Below are positions 8,567 to 16,140 of a stretch of DNA of 40,587 nucleotides, piece after piece. The notes below the pieces were generated by a model. That model was not told the origin of the DNA, ran no database searches, and was given only the letters and a program-made list of their open reading frames with translations. The stretch is from an uncultured Prevotella sp. (GTDB lineage Bacteria > Bacteroidota > Bacteroidia > Bacteroidales > Bacteroidaceae). The stretch is from assembly GCF_900549175.1 (NCBI RefSeq), contig NZ_URNN01000005.1, forward strand, positions 1 through 40,587, in the 5' to 3' direction. Both the position numbers and the translations under genes were made by a program. Positions within the stretch are counted from its first letter, which is position 1. Each line of letters starts with the position of its first letter.

Positions 8567-9448
8567 ATGCACAAGGCCGGATTCGTAAACATAGTCGGAA
8601 ACCCGAACGTTGGCAAGTCGACACTGATGAACCAACTGGTTGGCGAGCGCATTTCAATAGCCACATTCAAGGCCCAGACCACGCGCCACCGCATCATGGG
8701 TATTCTGAACACGGATGACATGCAGATAGTGTTTTCCGACACCCCCGGAGTTCTCAAACCCAACTACAAGTTGCAGGAGTCGATGCTGGCGTTCTCCGAG
8801 TCGGCATTGCAGGATGCGGATGTCCTGCTCTACGTCACTGACGTGGTGGAAGATCCCGAGAAAAACCGCGATTTCCTCGACAAAGTGGCGGGTATGAAGG
8901 TGCCGGTCTTGCTGCTCATCAACAAGATAGACCAAAGCGACCAGAAGACACTGGGCGACATCGTGGAGCGCTGGCACGGGTTGTTACCTTCGGCCGAGAT
9001 TCTGCCCCTGTCGGCCAAGAACAAGTTCGGTGTCGACATGCTGCTCAAGCGCATTGGCGAGTTGCTGCCCGACAGTCCGCCGTATTTCGACAAGGACCAG
9101 CTCACCGACAAGCCCGCCCGTTTCTTCGTGAGCGAGATAATACGCGAGAAGATACTGCTCTACTACGACAAGGAGATACCCTATTCGGTGGAGGTCTGCG
9201 TGGAGCAGTTTAAGGAAGACAGCCACCACATCCACATCTGTGCCGTGATTTATGTGGAGCGCGACTCGCAGAAGGGCATCATCATCGGTCACCAGGGCGT
9301 GGCGTTGAAGAAAGTGAGCACGGAGAGCCGCAAGGCGCTCGAGAAGTTCTTTGGCAAGAGCGTCTATCTCGAAGTCTTTGTGAAGGTGGACAAAGACTGG
9401 CGCAGCTCGCAGAAGGAGCTGGACAATTTCGGATATAATCCGGAGTAA
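8567..9448 (+). CDS. era: GTPase Era
   Basis: The 293-residue GTPase binds 16S rRNA near its 3' end and takes part in 30S subunit maturation. G1 is GNPNVGKS (residues 11-18). The effector region contains TTRHRIMG. G3 is DTPG (58-61) and G4 is NKID (119-122). A KH RNA-binding domain occupies the C-terminus, with the GxxG loop region IIIGHQGVALKKV. Length is typical. It starts just after the fabH terminator and is followed 27 bases later by der, another ribosome-assembly GTPase, so the two are probably co-transcribed. Confidence 0.98.
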   Translation: MHKAGFVNIVGNPNVGKSTLMNQLVGERISIATFKAQTTRHRIMGILNTDDMQIVFSDTPGVLKPNYKLQESMLAFSESALQDADVLLYVTDVVEDPEKNRDFLDKVAGMKVPVLLLINKIDQSDQKTLGDIVERWHGLLPSAEILPLSAKNKFGVDMLLKRIGELLPDSPPYFDKDQLTDKPARFFVSEIIREKILLYYDKEIPYSVEVCVEQFKEDSHHIHICAVIYVERDSQKGIIIGHQGVALKKVSTESRKALEKFFGKSVYLEVFVKVDKDWRSSQKELDNFGYNPE

Positions 9449-9475
9449 TTTCTTAACAAGAGACATACACAGATT

Positions 9476-10792
9476 ATGGCAAACAATTTAGTAGCTATAG
9501 TAGGCCGGCCCAATGTGGGCAAGTCTACACTTTTCAATCGCCTCACCAAGTCGCGACAGGCTATAGTGAGCGACGAAGCCGGCACCACCCGCGACCGCCA
9601 GTACGGCAAGTGTGAGTGGAACGGCCGTGAATTTTCCGTTGTTGATACAGGAGGATGGGTTGTCAACTCCGACGATATTTTTGAAGAAGAGATACGCAAG
9701 CAGGTTATCATCGCCACCGAAGAGGCCGGACTGGTGCTCTTCCTTGTCGACGTCACCACGGGCGTCACCGACCTCGATGTCGATGTGGCAAAGATTTTGC
9801 GCCGGTCGAAGTTGCCCGTCATCCTCGTTGCCAATAAGGCCGACAACAACGTACACCAATACTACGCTGCCGAGTTCTATTCGCTCGGTCTGGGCGACCC
9901 GTATTGTGTCAGCGCAGCCACAGGCAGCGGCACCGGCGACCTGCTCGACATGGTGCTCGAAAAGTTGCCTTCCGAAAGCGGTGAACTCCTTGAGGACGGT
10001 ATTCCGCGTTTTGCTATAGTGGGCCGTCCCAATGCCGGCAAGAGCAGCATTGTCAACGCCTTTATCGGTGAGGAGCGCAACATCGTAACGGAAATAGCCG
10101 GTACCACCCGCGACAGCATCTACACACGTTACGACAAGTTCGGATTCGATTTCTACCTCGTCGATACGGCCGGAATACGCCGCAAGAACAAGGTGACGGA
10201 AGATTTGGAGTTCTACAGCGTGATGCGTTCCATCCGTGCCATAGAGAACAGCGACGTCTGCGTGCTCATGATTGACGCCACGCGTGGTATAGAGGCACAG
10301 GACATGAACATCTTCCAGTTGATACAGAAGAACAACAAGTCGCTTGTCGTTGTTGTCAACAAGTGGGACCTTGTGGAGGACAAGACGCAGAAAGTGATAG
10401 ACACATTCGAGGCGGCCATCCGCAACCGCATGGCTCCGTTTGTCGATTTCCCCATCATCTTCGCTTCGGCACTCACCAAGCAGCGCATCTTCCGTGTGCT
10501 CGAAACGGCAAAGGAGGTTTACCTTAACCGCAAGGCCAAGATAGGCACATCGAAGCTCAACGAAGTGATGCTGCCGCTGATAGAGGCTTATCCGCCACCA
10601 TCAATCAAGGGCAAGTATATCAAGATAAAGTATTGCACGCAGCTGCCCAACACCCAGATACCGTCGTTTGTGTTCTATGCCAACCTGCCACAGTACGTGA
10701 AAGAGCCTTACCGCCGTTTCCTCGAGAACAAGATACGTGAGAACTGGACGCTTACCGGTTCGCCCATCAACATCTTCATACGTCAGAAGTGA
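9476..10792 (+). CDS. der: Ribosome-biogenesis GTPase Der (EngA)
   Basis: The 438-residue protein has two tandem GTPase domains, the signature of Der, which acts in 50S subunit assembly. The first P-loop is GRPNVGKS (residues 10-17) with DTGG and NKAD downstream. The second is GRPNAGKS (183-190) with DTAGIRRK and NKWD. The C-terminal KH-like domain follows (about 350-438). It starts 27 bases after era. Its TGA stop overlaps the ATG of the next gene (TGATG). Confidence 0.98.
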   Translation: MANNLVAIVGRPNVGKSTLFNRLTKSRQAIVSDEAGTTRDRQYGKCEWNGREFSVVDTGGWVVNSDDIFEEEIRKQVIIATEEAGLVLFLVDVTTGVTDLDVDVAKILRRSKLPVILVANKADNNVHQYYAAEFYSLGLGDPYCVSAATGSGTGDLLDMVLEKLPSESGELLEDGIPRFAIVGRPNAGKSSIVNAFIGEERNIVTEIAGTTRDSIYTRYDKFGFDFYLVDTAGIRRKNKVTEDLEFYSVMRSIRAIENSDVCVLMIDATRGIEAQDMNIFQLIQKNNKSLVVVVNKWDLVEDKTQKVIDTFEAAIRNRMAPFVDFPIIFASALTKQRIFRVLETAKEVYLNRKAKIGTSKLNEVMLPLIEAYPPPSIKGKYIKIKYCTQLPNTQIPSFVFYANLPQYVKEPYRRFLENKIRENWTLTGSPINIFIRQK

Positions 10793-11232
10793 TGCGGAGT
10801 TTTTGTATGGGTGCCATGGAGGGCGGTTTTCGCCATGGTGTCAGAATCATGTTCGGACCGGTGCTTGCGCTGCTGCTTTTTGCGGCGTGCTCCAAGCCCG
10901 GGCCGACACCTGAAGAATTGGCTTCACGTGCGGCAAAGACCTACTACGACCATCTTGTCTCCGGGCGTTATGCCGACTATGTGGCCGGCCTGAACGTGCC
11001 TGACTCTATCCCCGACGGTTATCGTGAGCAGTTGGTGACCAACGCCAAGATGTTCGCTGCCGTACAGCGAAAGGAGCATCAGGGCATGAGCGGCGTGGAG
11101 GTGCTGCGTGCCAGAACCGACTCCCTATCCGGCAACACGCTTGTCTATCTCTTGTTGTGCTTCGGCGACAGCGCGCGCGAAGAAATCGTTGTGCCGATGG
11201 TGGAGCGTGACGGGATTTGGAAAATGCGGTGA
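10792..11232 (+). CDS. Small lipoprotein, DUF4878-like
   Basis: This predicted lipoprotein has 146 residues if started at the ATG overlapping the der stop. A second start at 10849 (MFGPVLALLLFAACSK) gives a far better signal peptide. LFAAC is the lipobox, and the mature part is about 115 residues. The mature domain (EELASRAAKTYYDHLVSGRYADYV...) resembles the small alpha+beta fold of DUF4878/SnoaL-like lipoproteins, common and uncharacterised in Bacteroidales. A weak T-rich stretch follows at about 11240. Co-transcription with der is likely. The family call is tentative. Confidence 0.7.
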   Translation: MRSFCMGAMEGGFRHGVRIMFGPVLALLLFAACSKPGPTPEELASRAAKTYYDHLVSGRYADYVAGLNVPDSIPDGYREQLVTNAKMFAAVQRKEHQGMSGVEVLRARTDSLSGNTLVYLLLCFGDSAREEIVVPMVERDGIWKMR

Positions 11233-11370
11233 AAAGATAGTGTTTTTTTGTGCGCATTGGGGCAGACAGTATGCCCTCCTTTATTGCCCACACTGAAACG
11301 ATTGTGACCAAAAAGTGCGACGCGGGAAAACTTATTCCATCTCAAAGAGCGGAATGTCGGTAAATTGCAT

Positions 11371-11378
11371 TATCTTTG
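11371..11378 (+). promoter_or_regulatory. -7 box of the AAA-ATPase-like gene
   Basis: TATCTTTG matches TAnnTTTG and lies 26 bases before the ATG at 11404. No TTTG is seen at -33. The box rules out the in-frame TTG start at 11365. Confidence 0.6.
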
Positions 11379-11403
11379 CCGTATAAAAAAACAGAATCGG
11401 CTT

Positions 11404-12948
11404 ATGATATTCCCCATTGGCATACAGAGTTTTGAGAAGATACGTACGGACGGATATGTCTATGTAGACAAAACGGCTCAGATATACAAGCTGGCCACAA
11501 CCGGCAGCTACTACTTTCTCAGCCGTCCGAGGCGCTTCGGAAAGAGCCTGCTCATATCCACTCTCGAAGCATATTTCAGCGGAAGGAAAGACCTCTTCAG
11601 AGGTTTGGCCGTAGAGAGGCTGGAGCAAAAATGGACAGAGCACCCCATCCTGCACCTCGACCTCAACTCGCGTCTGTACGAAGACAAGGAGTCGCTGAAG
11701 GCAGAGCTGAACAAGCATCTGGAGATATGGGAGCGCCGGTATGGCGACGAGTTCAAGGACCGCGCACTCGAAGAGCGCTTTTACCAAGTGATAATAAAGG
11801 CGTACGAGCATACGGGGCAGCGCGTGGTGATACTCGTTGACGAATATGACAAGCCCATGTTGCAGACAATCGGCAACATGGAGCTGCAGGACGAATACCG
11901 CAACATACTGAAAGCGTTCTACTCCGTGCTGAAAACGCTCGACAAGTACATACGCTTCGCCTTCCTCACTGGAGTGACAAAATTTGGGAAAGTGAGCGTG
12001 TTCAGCGACCTCAACAACCTCAATGACATCTCGATGGACCGCCGCTTTATCGACATCTGCGGCATAACCGAAGAGGAAATACACACATATTTCGAGGACT
12101 CGCTACACGAGCTGGCCGATGCCACAGGCTCCGACTATGATAACGTATGCGGCAAACTCCGGCAACTTTACGACGGATATCACTTCACCAACAACAGCAT
12201 TGGAATATACAACCCGTTCAGTCTGCTCAACACTTTCAACAAATCAGAATTTGGCGACTACTGGTTTGAAACGGGCACACCATCGTTTCTCGTGCAACTG
12301 CTCAAACAAGCAGACTACAACCTGAACAACTTGCAGGAAGAGCTTGTGTCATCCGACCTGCTCAACAGCGTGGACTCAATGTCGCAAAACCCCATACCCG
12401 TGATTTATCAGAGCGGTTATCTCACGATAAAGGGATACAGCGAACGGTTCAAGACATATCAGCTCGGTTTCCCGAACAAGGAGGTAGAGAACGGATTTGT
12501 AAAATATCTCCTGCCGTTCTACACCCCGGTGAAGAAGAATCAGACAGATTTTTTCATTGAGAACTTCATCAATGATATAGAACGCGGCCGCCCAGATGCC
12601 TTCATGCAACGCATGCAGACACTGTTTGACGATACGAGTTATCAGATTGCGGGCCGCATGGAGATATATTTCCAAAACTCCATGTATCTCATCTTCAAGC
12701 TCCTCGGATTCTATACCGAGGTGGAACGCGCCACAAGCCGCGGACGCATCGACATCGTGATGAAGACCGACAGCTACATATATATAATGGAACTGAAACT
12801 CGACGGGACTGCCGACGAAGCGCTCCAACAGATAGAAGCACGCGGATATGCCAAACCGTTCGCAACAGACGGACGCAAGATATACAGGATTGGCGTGAAC
12901 TTCTCTTCGGCTACACGGGGCGTGGAGGATTGGAAGATTGTGGAGTGA
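11404..12948 (+). CDS. AAA-ATPase-like protein with C-terminal PD-(D/E)XK nuclease domain
   Basis: The 514-residue protein belongs to a large Bacteroidales family: an AAA-ATPase-like domain (PF09820 type) plus a C-terminal PD-(D/E)XK nuclease (PF08011 type). The start is MIFPIGIQSFEKIR, followed by VYVDKT and the P-loop-like RPRRFGKSLL (about residues 41-50). Walker B is VVILVDEYDKPM. Near the C-terminus, GRIDIV...IMELKLDG supplies the D and ExK residues of the nuclease core, and QIEARGYA follows. Genomes in this group often carry many near-identical copies. The function is unproven, with defence or mobile-element roles suggested. It has its own -7 box and no partner, and so looks like an inserted accessory gene between core regions. 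Confidence 0.88.
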   Translation: MIFPIGIQSFEKIRTDGYVYVDKTAQIYKLATTGSYYFLSRPRRFGKSLLISTLEAYFSGRKDLFRGLAVERLEQKWTEHPILHLDLNSRLYEDKESLKAELNKHLEIWERRYGDEFKDRALEERFYQVIIKAYEHTGQRVVILVDEYDKPMLQTIGNMELQDEYRNILKAFYSVLKTLDKYIRFAFLTGVTKFGKVSVFSDLNNLNDISMDRRFIDICGITEEEIHTYFEDSLHELADATGSDYDNVCGKLRQLYDGYHFTNNSIGIYNPFSLLNTFNKSEFGDYWFETGTPSFLVQLLKQADYNLNNLQEELVSSDLLNSVDSMSQNPIPVIYQSGYLTIKGYSERFKTYQLGFPNKEVENGFVKYLLPFYTPVKKNQTDFFIENFINDIERGRPDAFMQRMQTLFDDTSYQIAGRMEIYFQNSMYLIFKLLGFYTEVERATSRGRIDIVMKTDSYIYIMELKLDGTADEALQQIEARGYAKPFATDGRKIYRIGVNFSSATRGVEDWKIVE

Positions 12949-13055
12949 ACCCTCAGAACGCCTGCCGCCACGTGCATCCCTCTTGCCACCGCGAGCATCC
13001 GTAAGCCGTTTTGCCTTTTATTACGGGTGCGCCGCAGAGCGGACATACCGCAATT

Positions 13056-13100
13056 CCGCCACCGGGTCGAATCACGTTGATTCGTGGCGGGGTTTTATTT
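13056..13100 (+). terminator. Intrinsic terminator with two stacked stems
   Basis: CCGCCAC (13056-13062) pairs with GTGGCGG (13084-13090). Inside it, CGAATCA (13068-13074) pairs with TGATTCG (13078-13084) around a CGT loop, and a GGTTTTATTT tail follows. It lies about 108 bases after the AAA-ATPase-like gene. The stretch 12949-13055 shows nothing else. Confidence 0.75.
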
Positions 13101-13182
13101 GTGCCATTTACTATATTGTGGCTGCTCGGACTTGTCTATTAATGGTAAAAAAAACAAAACGCCGAAACTCTTTACTATATAT

Positions 13183-13214
13183 TTTGCCCGTTTAAATAAT
13201 TTTATTTAATTTTG
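13183..13214 (+). promoter_or_regulatory. Consensus promoter for the structured RNA / caspase operon
   Basis: TTTG at 13183-13186 and TAATTTTG at 13207-13214 are 20 bases apart, a full match to the Bacteroidetes promoter. Transcription should start near 13221, about 410 bases before the first coding start at 13631. Confidence 0.85.
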
Positions 13215-13220
13215 CCGCTG

Positions 13221-13550
13221 CAAACCCGTCGCCGATACCTCGGTTCTCATATAAGCAGAGGCGGAAGGGGGTGGGAATGTGCTATATATAGAAAAAGACG
13301 TTTACTTGACGTTTTATCTGTGACGTTCAGAACTTCGCAACTTCAAAAACAGCTCACACGATAATGCAACAGTAGATGTTCATGGGTGTGCTATATGCAA
13401 TCCTTGGTGTGTCCGTATGTAAATATGGGCACACGTTATGGATTATATATACATATCGGCGTGGGCCTCTGCGTTGCTTATCCTTGAGCGAAGGCAATGC
13501 GAAGGCCATGAACGTGGGATAAGTGACAGGTGCAGTTCCCGCGCTTTTTT
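13221..13550 (+). ncRNA. Structured RNA of unknown family (about 330 nt): leader or stand-alone ncRNA
   Basis: The stretch from the promoter to the T6 tract at 13545-13550 has no credible ORF but strong secondary structure. GTGTGTCCGTAT (13407-13418) and ATATGGGCACAC (13423-13434) form a 12-bp hairpin closed by a GTAA (GNRA) tetraloop. GCGTTGC (13471-13477) pairs with GCAATGC (13494-13500) and GGCCT (13464-13468) with AGGCC (13503-13507). CTTATCC (13477-13483) can pair with GGATAAG (13517-13523) as an alternative or pseudoknot. GTGGGAA (13271-13277) can pair with TTCCCGC (13536-13542), in competition with the terminator stem. I looked for RNase P, tmRNA, SRP, 6S and common riboswitch signatures and found none. 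It sits about 80 bases before a gene with no promoter of its own, so a regulatory leader is as likely as a separate ncRNA. Confidence 0.6.
13459..13550 (+). terminator. Intrinsic terminator or attenuator at the end of the structured RNA
   Basis: GCGTGGG (13459-13465) pairs with CCCGCGC (13538-13544), closing the hairpin at 13464-13507, and is followed directly by T6 (13545-13550). The 3' strand can instead pair with 13271-13277, so termination could be conditional. Confidence 0.65.
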
Positions 13551-13630
13551 ATTATATGGCCTGAATGTCAAAACAAGAAGAACCGTCCGGTTCGGGAGCT
13601 GTGGACATATTAGATAATGTATATATTAAT

Positions 13631-14305
13631 ATGAAAGTGGTGAAATGTTTTCTTACTATTATGCTGGCTGGTATGTTTACCGCAGCATCGGCACAACTGT
13701 CACAGGAACAACTGAAAGAACGCAGGGCAACGGCCAAGGCTTCGAAGTCGGAACTTAATGAAAAAGCCACAAAGGCTGCCCGCAAGGAAGCCAAGAAGTT
13801 GGAGAAGGAGGGTTGGATGACAGCTCCCGGCGCATTGCCTTTAGCGAAACAGCTCGACAAGTCTTACATGATGCAGATGGAATATGACGAAGACATGTAT
13901 CCGAAGTACCTTATGGGTGAGGCTATGAGTATAGGTGAGAATTATGACGCGGCCAAGATGCAGGCTCTCGAACTGGCCAAGCAGAATCTTGCGGGACAGA
14001 TTCAGACGGAGATAACGGCGTTGGTTGAAAACACGGTGTCAAACAAGCAGTTGGCGGCGGAAGATGCCGCATCGGTTACGCAGAGCGTAATGGCAGCAAA
14101 GAATCTCATATCGCAGAGCATAGGCCGCACGATTACCGTGATGGAGGTGTACCGCACGAAACAGAACAAGAACAAGGAGGTGCTTGTGCGTATAGCCTAC
14201 AACGGTGCCATGGCAAAGGCCGCGGCGAAGAAAGCCGTGCGTGGGGATTTGGAAAAGAAGGGTGAAGACCTGCAGAAGAAGTTGGACGAACTGTTGGGGT
14301 GGTAG
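13631..14305 (+). CDS. Exported LPP20/FlgT-N-like protein, first gene of the caspase operon
   Basis: The 224-residue exported protein has a signal peptide MKVVKCFLTIMLAGMFTAASAQ. The frame is open from 13565, but the start at 13631 is the one preceding the signal peptide. A Lys/Glu/Ala-rich helical stretch follows (about 25-60). The core (about 90-195: DAAKMQALELAKQNLAGQIQ...VMEVYRTKQNKNKEVLVRIAYN) resembles the LPP20 / FlgT N-terminal fold of small envelope proteins. A charged C-terminal tail ends the protein. No function is known. It starts 80 bases after the structured RNA terminator with no promoter of its own, and is followed 44 bases later by a DUF4384 gene. Both carry the same kind of 'DAKxxALxxAK' helix, which suggests related folds. 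Confidence 0.7.
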   Translation: MKVVKCFLTIMLAGMFTAASAQLSQEQLKERRATAKASKSELNEKATKAARKEAKKLEKEGWMTAPGALPLAKQLDKSYMMQMEYDEDMYPKYLMGEAMSIGENYDAAKMQALELAKQNLAGQIQTEITALVENTVSNKQLAAEDAASVTQSVMAAKNLISQSIGRTITVMEVYRTKQNKNKEVLVRIAYNGAMAKAAAKKAVRGDLEKKGEDLQKKLDELLGW

Positions 14306-14349
14306 TCTCTCGATGTCTTTTTATTTGTACGTGGATTTTGTATGGCAGT

Positions 14350-15213
14350 ATGAAGCACGTTCTTTTGTTTCTGTTCCTTGCGCTTTCTCTCCCTGTCTTT
14401 TCGCAGAAGATAAAGACGGTGAGGGGCGAATATACATACCATGCACCGGAGAACGTCACGCTCGAGGATGCCAAGCGTACGGCTCTCGACCGTGCGAAGA
14501 TACAGGCGTTGGCCGATGCTTTCGGCACCATAATGTCGCAGACCAACGCCACGCGTGTGGAAAACCGTGACGGCAAGTCTTCGACAGACTTCTTGTCCAT
14601 CGGCGGCAGCGAAGTGAAGGGTGAGTGGATTGAGACAACGGGAGAACCGGAGTATGACATATCATACGAACAGGGTATGCTCGTTGTCAAAGTGTCGGTG
14701 GAGGGTAAGGCGCGTGAAATAGTCTCGGCGCAGATAGACATTAAGGCACGCGTGCTCCGCAACGGAACGGAAGACAAGTTTGAGAGCAGCGATTTCCGCA
14801 GTGGCGATGACCTTTACTTGTCGTTCATCTCTCCTGTGAGCGGCTATCTTGCTGTCTACCTCATTGATGCGGAGCGAAAGGCCTATTGCCTGCTGCCATA
14901 CCGCAATCAGACGGACGGGATATACCGTGTGGAGGCGAACCGCCGGTATGTGTTCTTCTCAGAGAAACAGGCGGCCCGCGCAGAGGCTTCTTTTGTTGAT
15001 GAATATACAATGACGTGTAGCCGTTCGGCGGAGACGAACATCATATATGTCATCTTCTCTCCCAATGCCTTTTGCAAGGCGGTGGATAACCGGTCTGCCG
15101 ATACGTTGCCGCGCGAACTGCCGTTCGACGATTTGCAGAAGTGGCTGGCTAATTGCAGGGTGAAGGACAAGGATATGAGAATGGTGTTGGAGACAATAAA
15201 TATTAAGAAATAA
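14350..15213 (+). CDS. Exported DUF4384-domain protein
   Basis: The 287-residue protein has signal peptide MKHVLLFLFLALSLPVFSQ. An in-frame GTG upstream at 14299 would spoil this. The N-terminal part (about 25-125: TLEDAKRTALDRAKIQALADAFG) resembles the LPP20/FlgT-N domain of the gene before it. The second half (about 155-260) matches DUF4384: GDDLYLSFISPVSGYLAVYLID...YCLLPY. DUF4384 domains are often fused to caspase-like peptidases in other bacteria. Here two caspase genes follow directly, the first only 11 bases away, so cooperation with them is a reasonable inference. The domain's biochemical role is unknown. Confidence 0.8.
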   Translation: MKHVLLFLFLALSLPVFSQKIKTVRGEYTYHAPENVTLEDAKRTALDRAKIQALADAFGTIMSQTNATRVENRDGKSSTDFLSIGGSEVKGEWIETTGEPEYDISYEQGMLVVKVSVEGKAREIVSAQIDIKARVLRNGTEDKFESSDFRSGDDLYLSFISPVSGYLAVYLIDAERKAYCLLPYRNQTDGIYRVEANRRYVFFSEKQAARAEASFVDEYTMTCSRSAETNIIYVIFSPNAFCKAVDNRSADTLPRELPFDDLQKWLANCRVKDKDMRMVLETINIKK

Positions 15214-15224
15214 GCAACTGCAAT

Positions 15225-16004
15225 ATGAAAGGGAAAAGTGTTATAATAATTTGTTTGCTTCTTGTTTTTGCCATATCGTTAAATGCACAGACATTCAAGA
15301 TAGAAGGCGTGAAGTATAATGTTTATGGTGATGGTAAGGTGGAAGTGAAGGGCTCTTCAAAAAAAGTATTATCCATACCATCTACCGTTACTTACAATGG
15401 TAAGGTTTATACAGTAGAAAGGATTGGAGATAATGCCTTTGAGAAAAGTAATTTGGAGCAGATAGAGTTGCCGACAACATTGAAAATTATAGGTAGGTGG
15501 GCGTTTTCTTGTACGAAGAATCTAAAAAGTGTAAAGATACCAAAAGGAGTAGTGATGATTGGTTTTTGCACCTTTTCTCGTAGTGGCTTAGAGCAGATAG
15601 AGTTGCCGACAACATTGAAAATTATAGGTGGGTCGGCATTTTCTGGTACGAAAAATCTAAAAAGTATAAAGATACCGGAAGGAGTGGAGGTGATTGGAGA
15701 TCACGTCTTTTCTTTTAGTGGTTTGGAACATATAGAGTTGCCTTCATTCTTGAAAAGTATAGGTAAAAATGCCTTTAGTTTTATTCATAATCTTAAATAT
15801 ATAAAGATACCAAAAGGAGTAGAGGTGATTGGTTTTGGAACCTTTTCTGATGGTGGCTTGGAGCATATAGAGTTGCCTACAACCTTGAAACGTATTGATG
15901 GATATGCCTTTGGCTCTACTCGAAATCTTAAAAAGATAAAGATACCTGAGGGGGTAGAGGTGATTGGAAGTCGCGTCTTTTTTTTAGTGGTTTGGAGCAT
16001 ATAG
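15225..16004 (+). CDS. LRR (BspA-type) N-terminal part of a frameshifted LRR-caspase protein
   Basis: These 259 residues have a signal peptide (MKGKSVIIICLLLVFAISLNAQ) and, from about residue 60, BspA-type leucine-rich repeats (LRR_5): LEQIELPTTLKIIG...AFSGTKNLKSIKIPEGVEVIG, in 45-residue double repeats (quoted only in part). The frame ends abnormally in VFFLVVWSI-stop. The repeat pattern requires VFFFSGLEHIELPS, found in the -1 frame, where the next ORF continues. The break is an 8-T tract at 15978-15985. This is therefore the 5' half of one gene covering 15225-17749 (about 841 residues if the shift is bypassed). BspA-type LRRs commonly act in surface binding. As it stands, this ORF would give a secreted LRR fragment without the peptidase. 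Confidence 0.85.
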   Translation: MKGKSVIIICLLLVFAISLNAQTFKIEGVKYNVYGDGKVEVKGSSKKVLSIPSTVTYNGKVYTVERIGDNAFEKSNLEQIELPTTLKIIGRWAFSCTKNLKSVKIPKGVVMIGFCTFSRSGLEQIELPTTLKIIGGSAFSGTKNLKSIKIPEGVEVIGDHVFSFSGLEHIELPSFLKSIGKNAFSFIHNLKYIKIPKGVEVIGFGTFSDGGLEHIELPTTLKRIDGYAFGSTRNLKKIKIPEGVEVIGSRVFFLVVWSI

Positions 16005-16140
16005 AGCTGCCTTCAACATTGAAAAATTTAGGTGAAAGTGCATTCTATTGGACGAAGTATCTAAAGAGTATAAAGATACCGGAAAGAGTAGAGGTAATTG
16101 GTGATGAGGCCTTTCGCGAGAGTGGTTTGGAGACGGTATT
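15456..16140 (+). repeat. 135-bp tandem coding repeat of the LRR region
   Basis: The segment beginning GAGCAGATAGAGTTGCC recurs at about 15456, 15591, 15726, 15861, 15995 and 16130, so the spacing is 135, 135, 135, 134, 135. The copies are very similar, especially the first four. The single 134 step marks the one-base loss at 15978-15985. Confidence 0.85.
15978..15986 (+). other. T8-A tract: frameshift or slippery site in the LRR-caspase gene
   Basis: In the zero frame the codons are GTC TTT TTT TTA, so 15980-15986 is T TTT TTA, the most slippery -1 heptamer known. A -1 shift restores F-S-G-L-E-H-I-E and joins the two ORFs. The parallel repeat at about 15705-15721 has nine bases here (TTTTCTTTT) and stays in frame. 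Confidence 0.85.

Noticed and set aside
11332..12084. 250-residue minus-strand ORF opposite the AAA-ATPase-like gene
   Set aside because: Antisense shadow of the P-loop domain coding sequence.
12938..13195. 85-residue plus-strand ORF after the AAA-ATPase-like gene
   Set aside because: It starts inside the previous gene and passes through an intrinsic terminator and the next -33 box.
13221..13550. RNase P RNA, tmRNA, SRP RNA or cobalamin/TPP riboswitch
   Set aside because: The conserved cores of these families (for example GAGGAAAGTCC of RNase P, the tRNA-like end of tmRNA) are missing. 6S RNA is not excluded with certainty, but the branched fold does not suit it.
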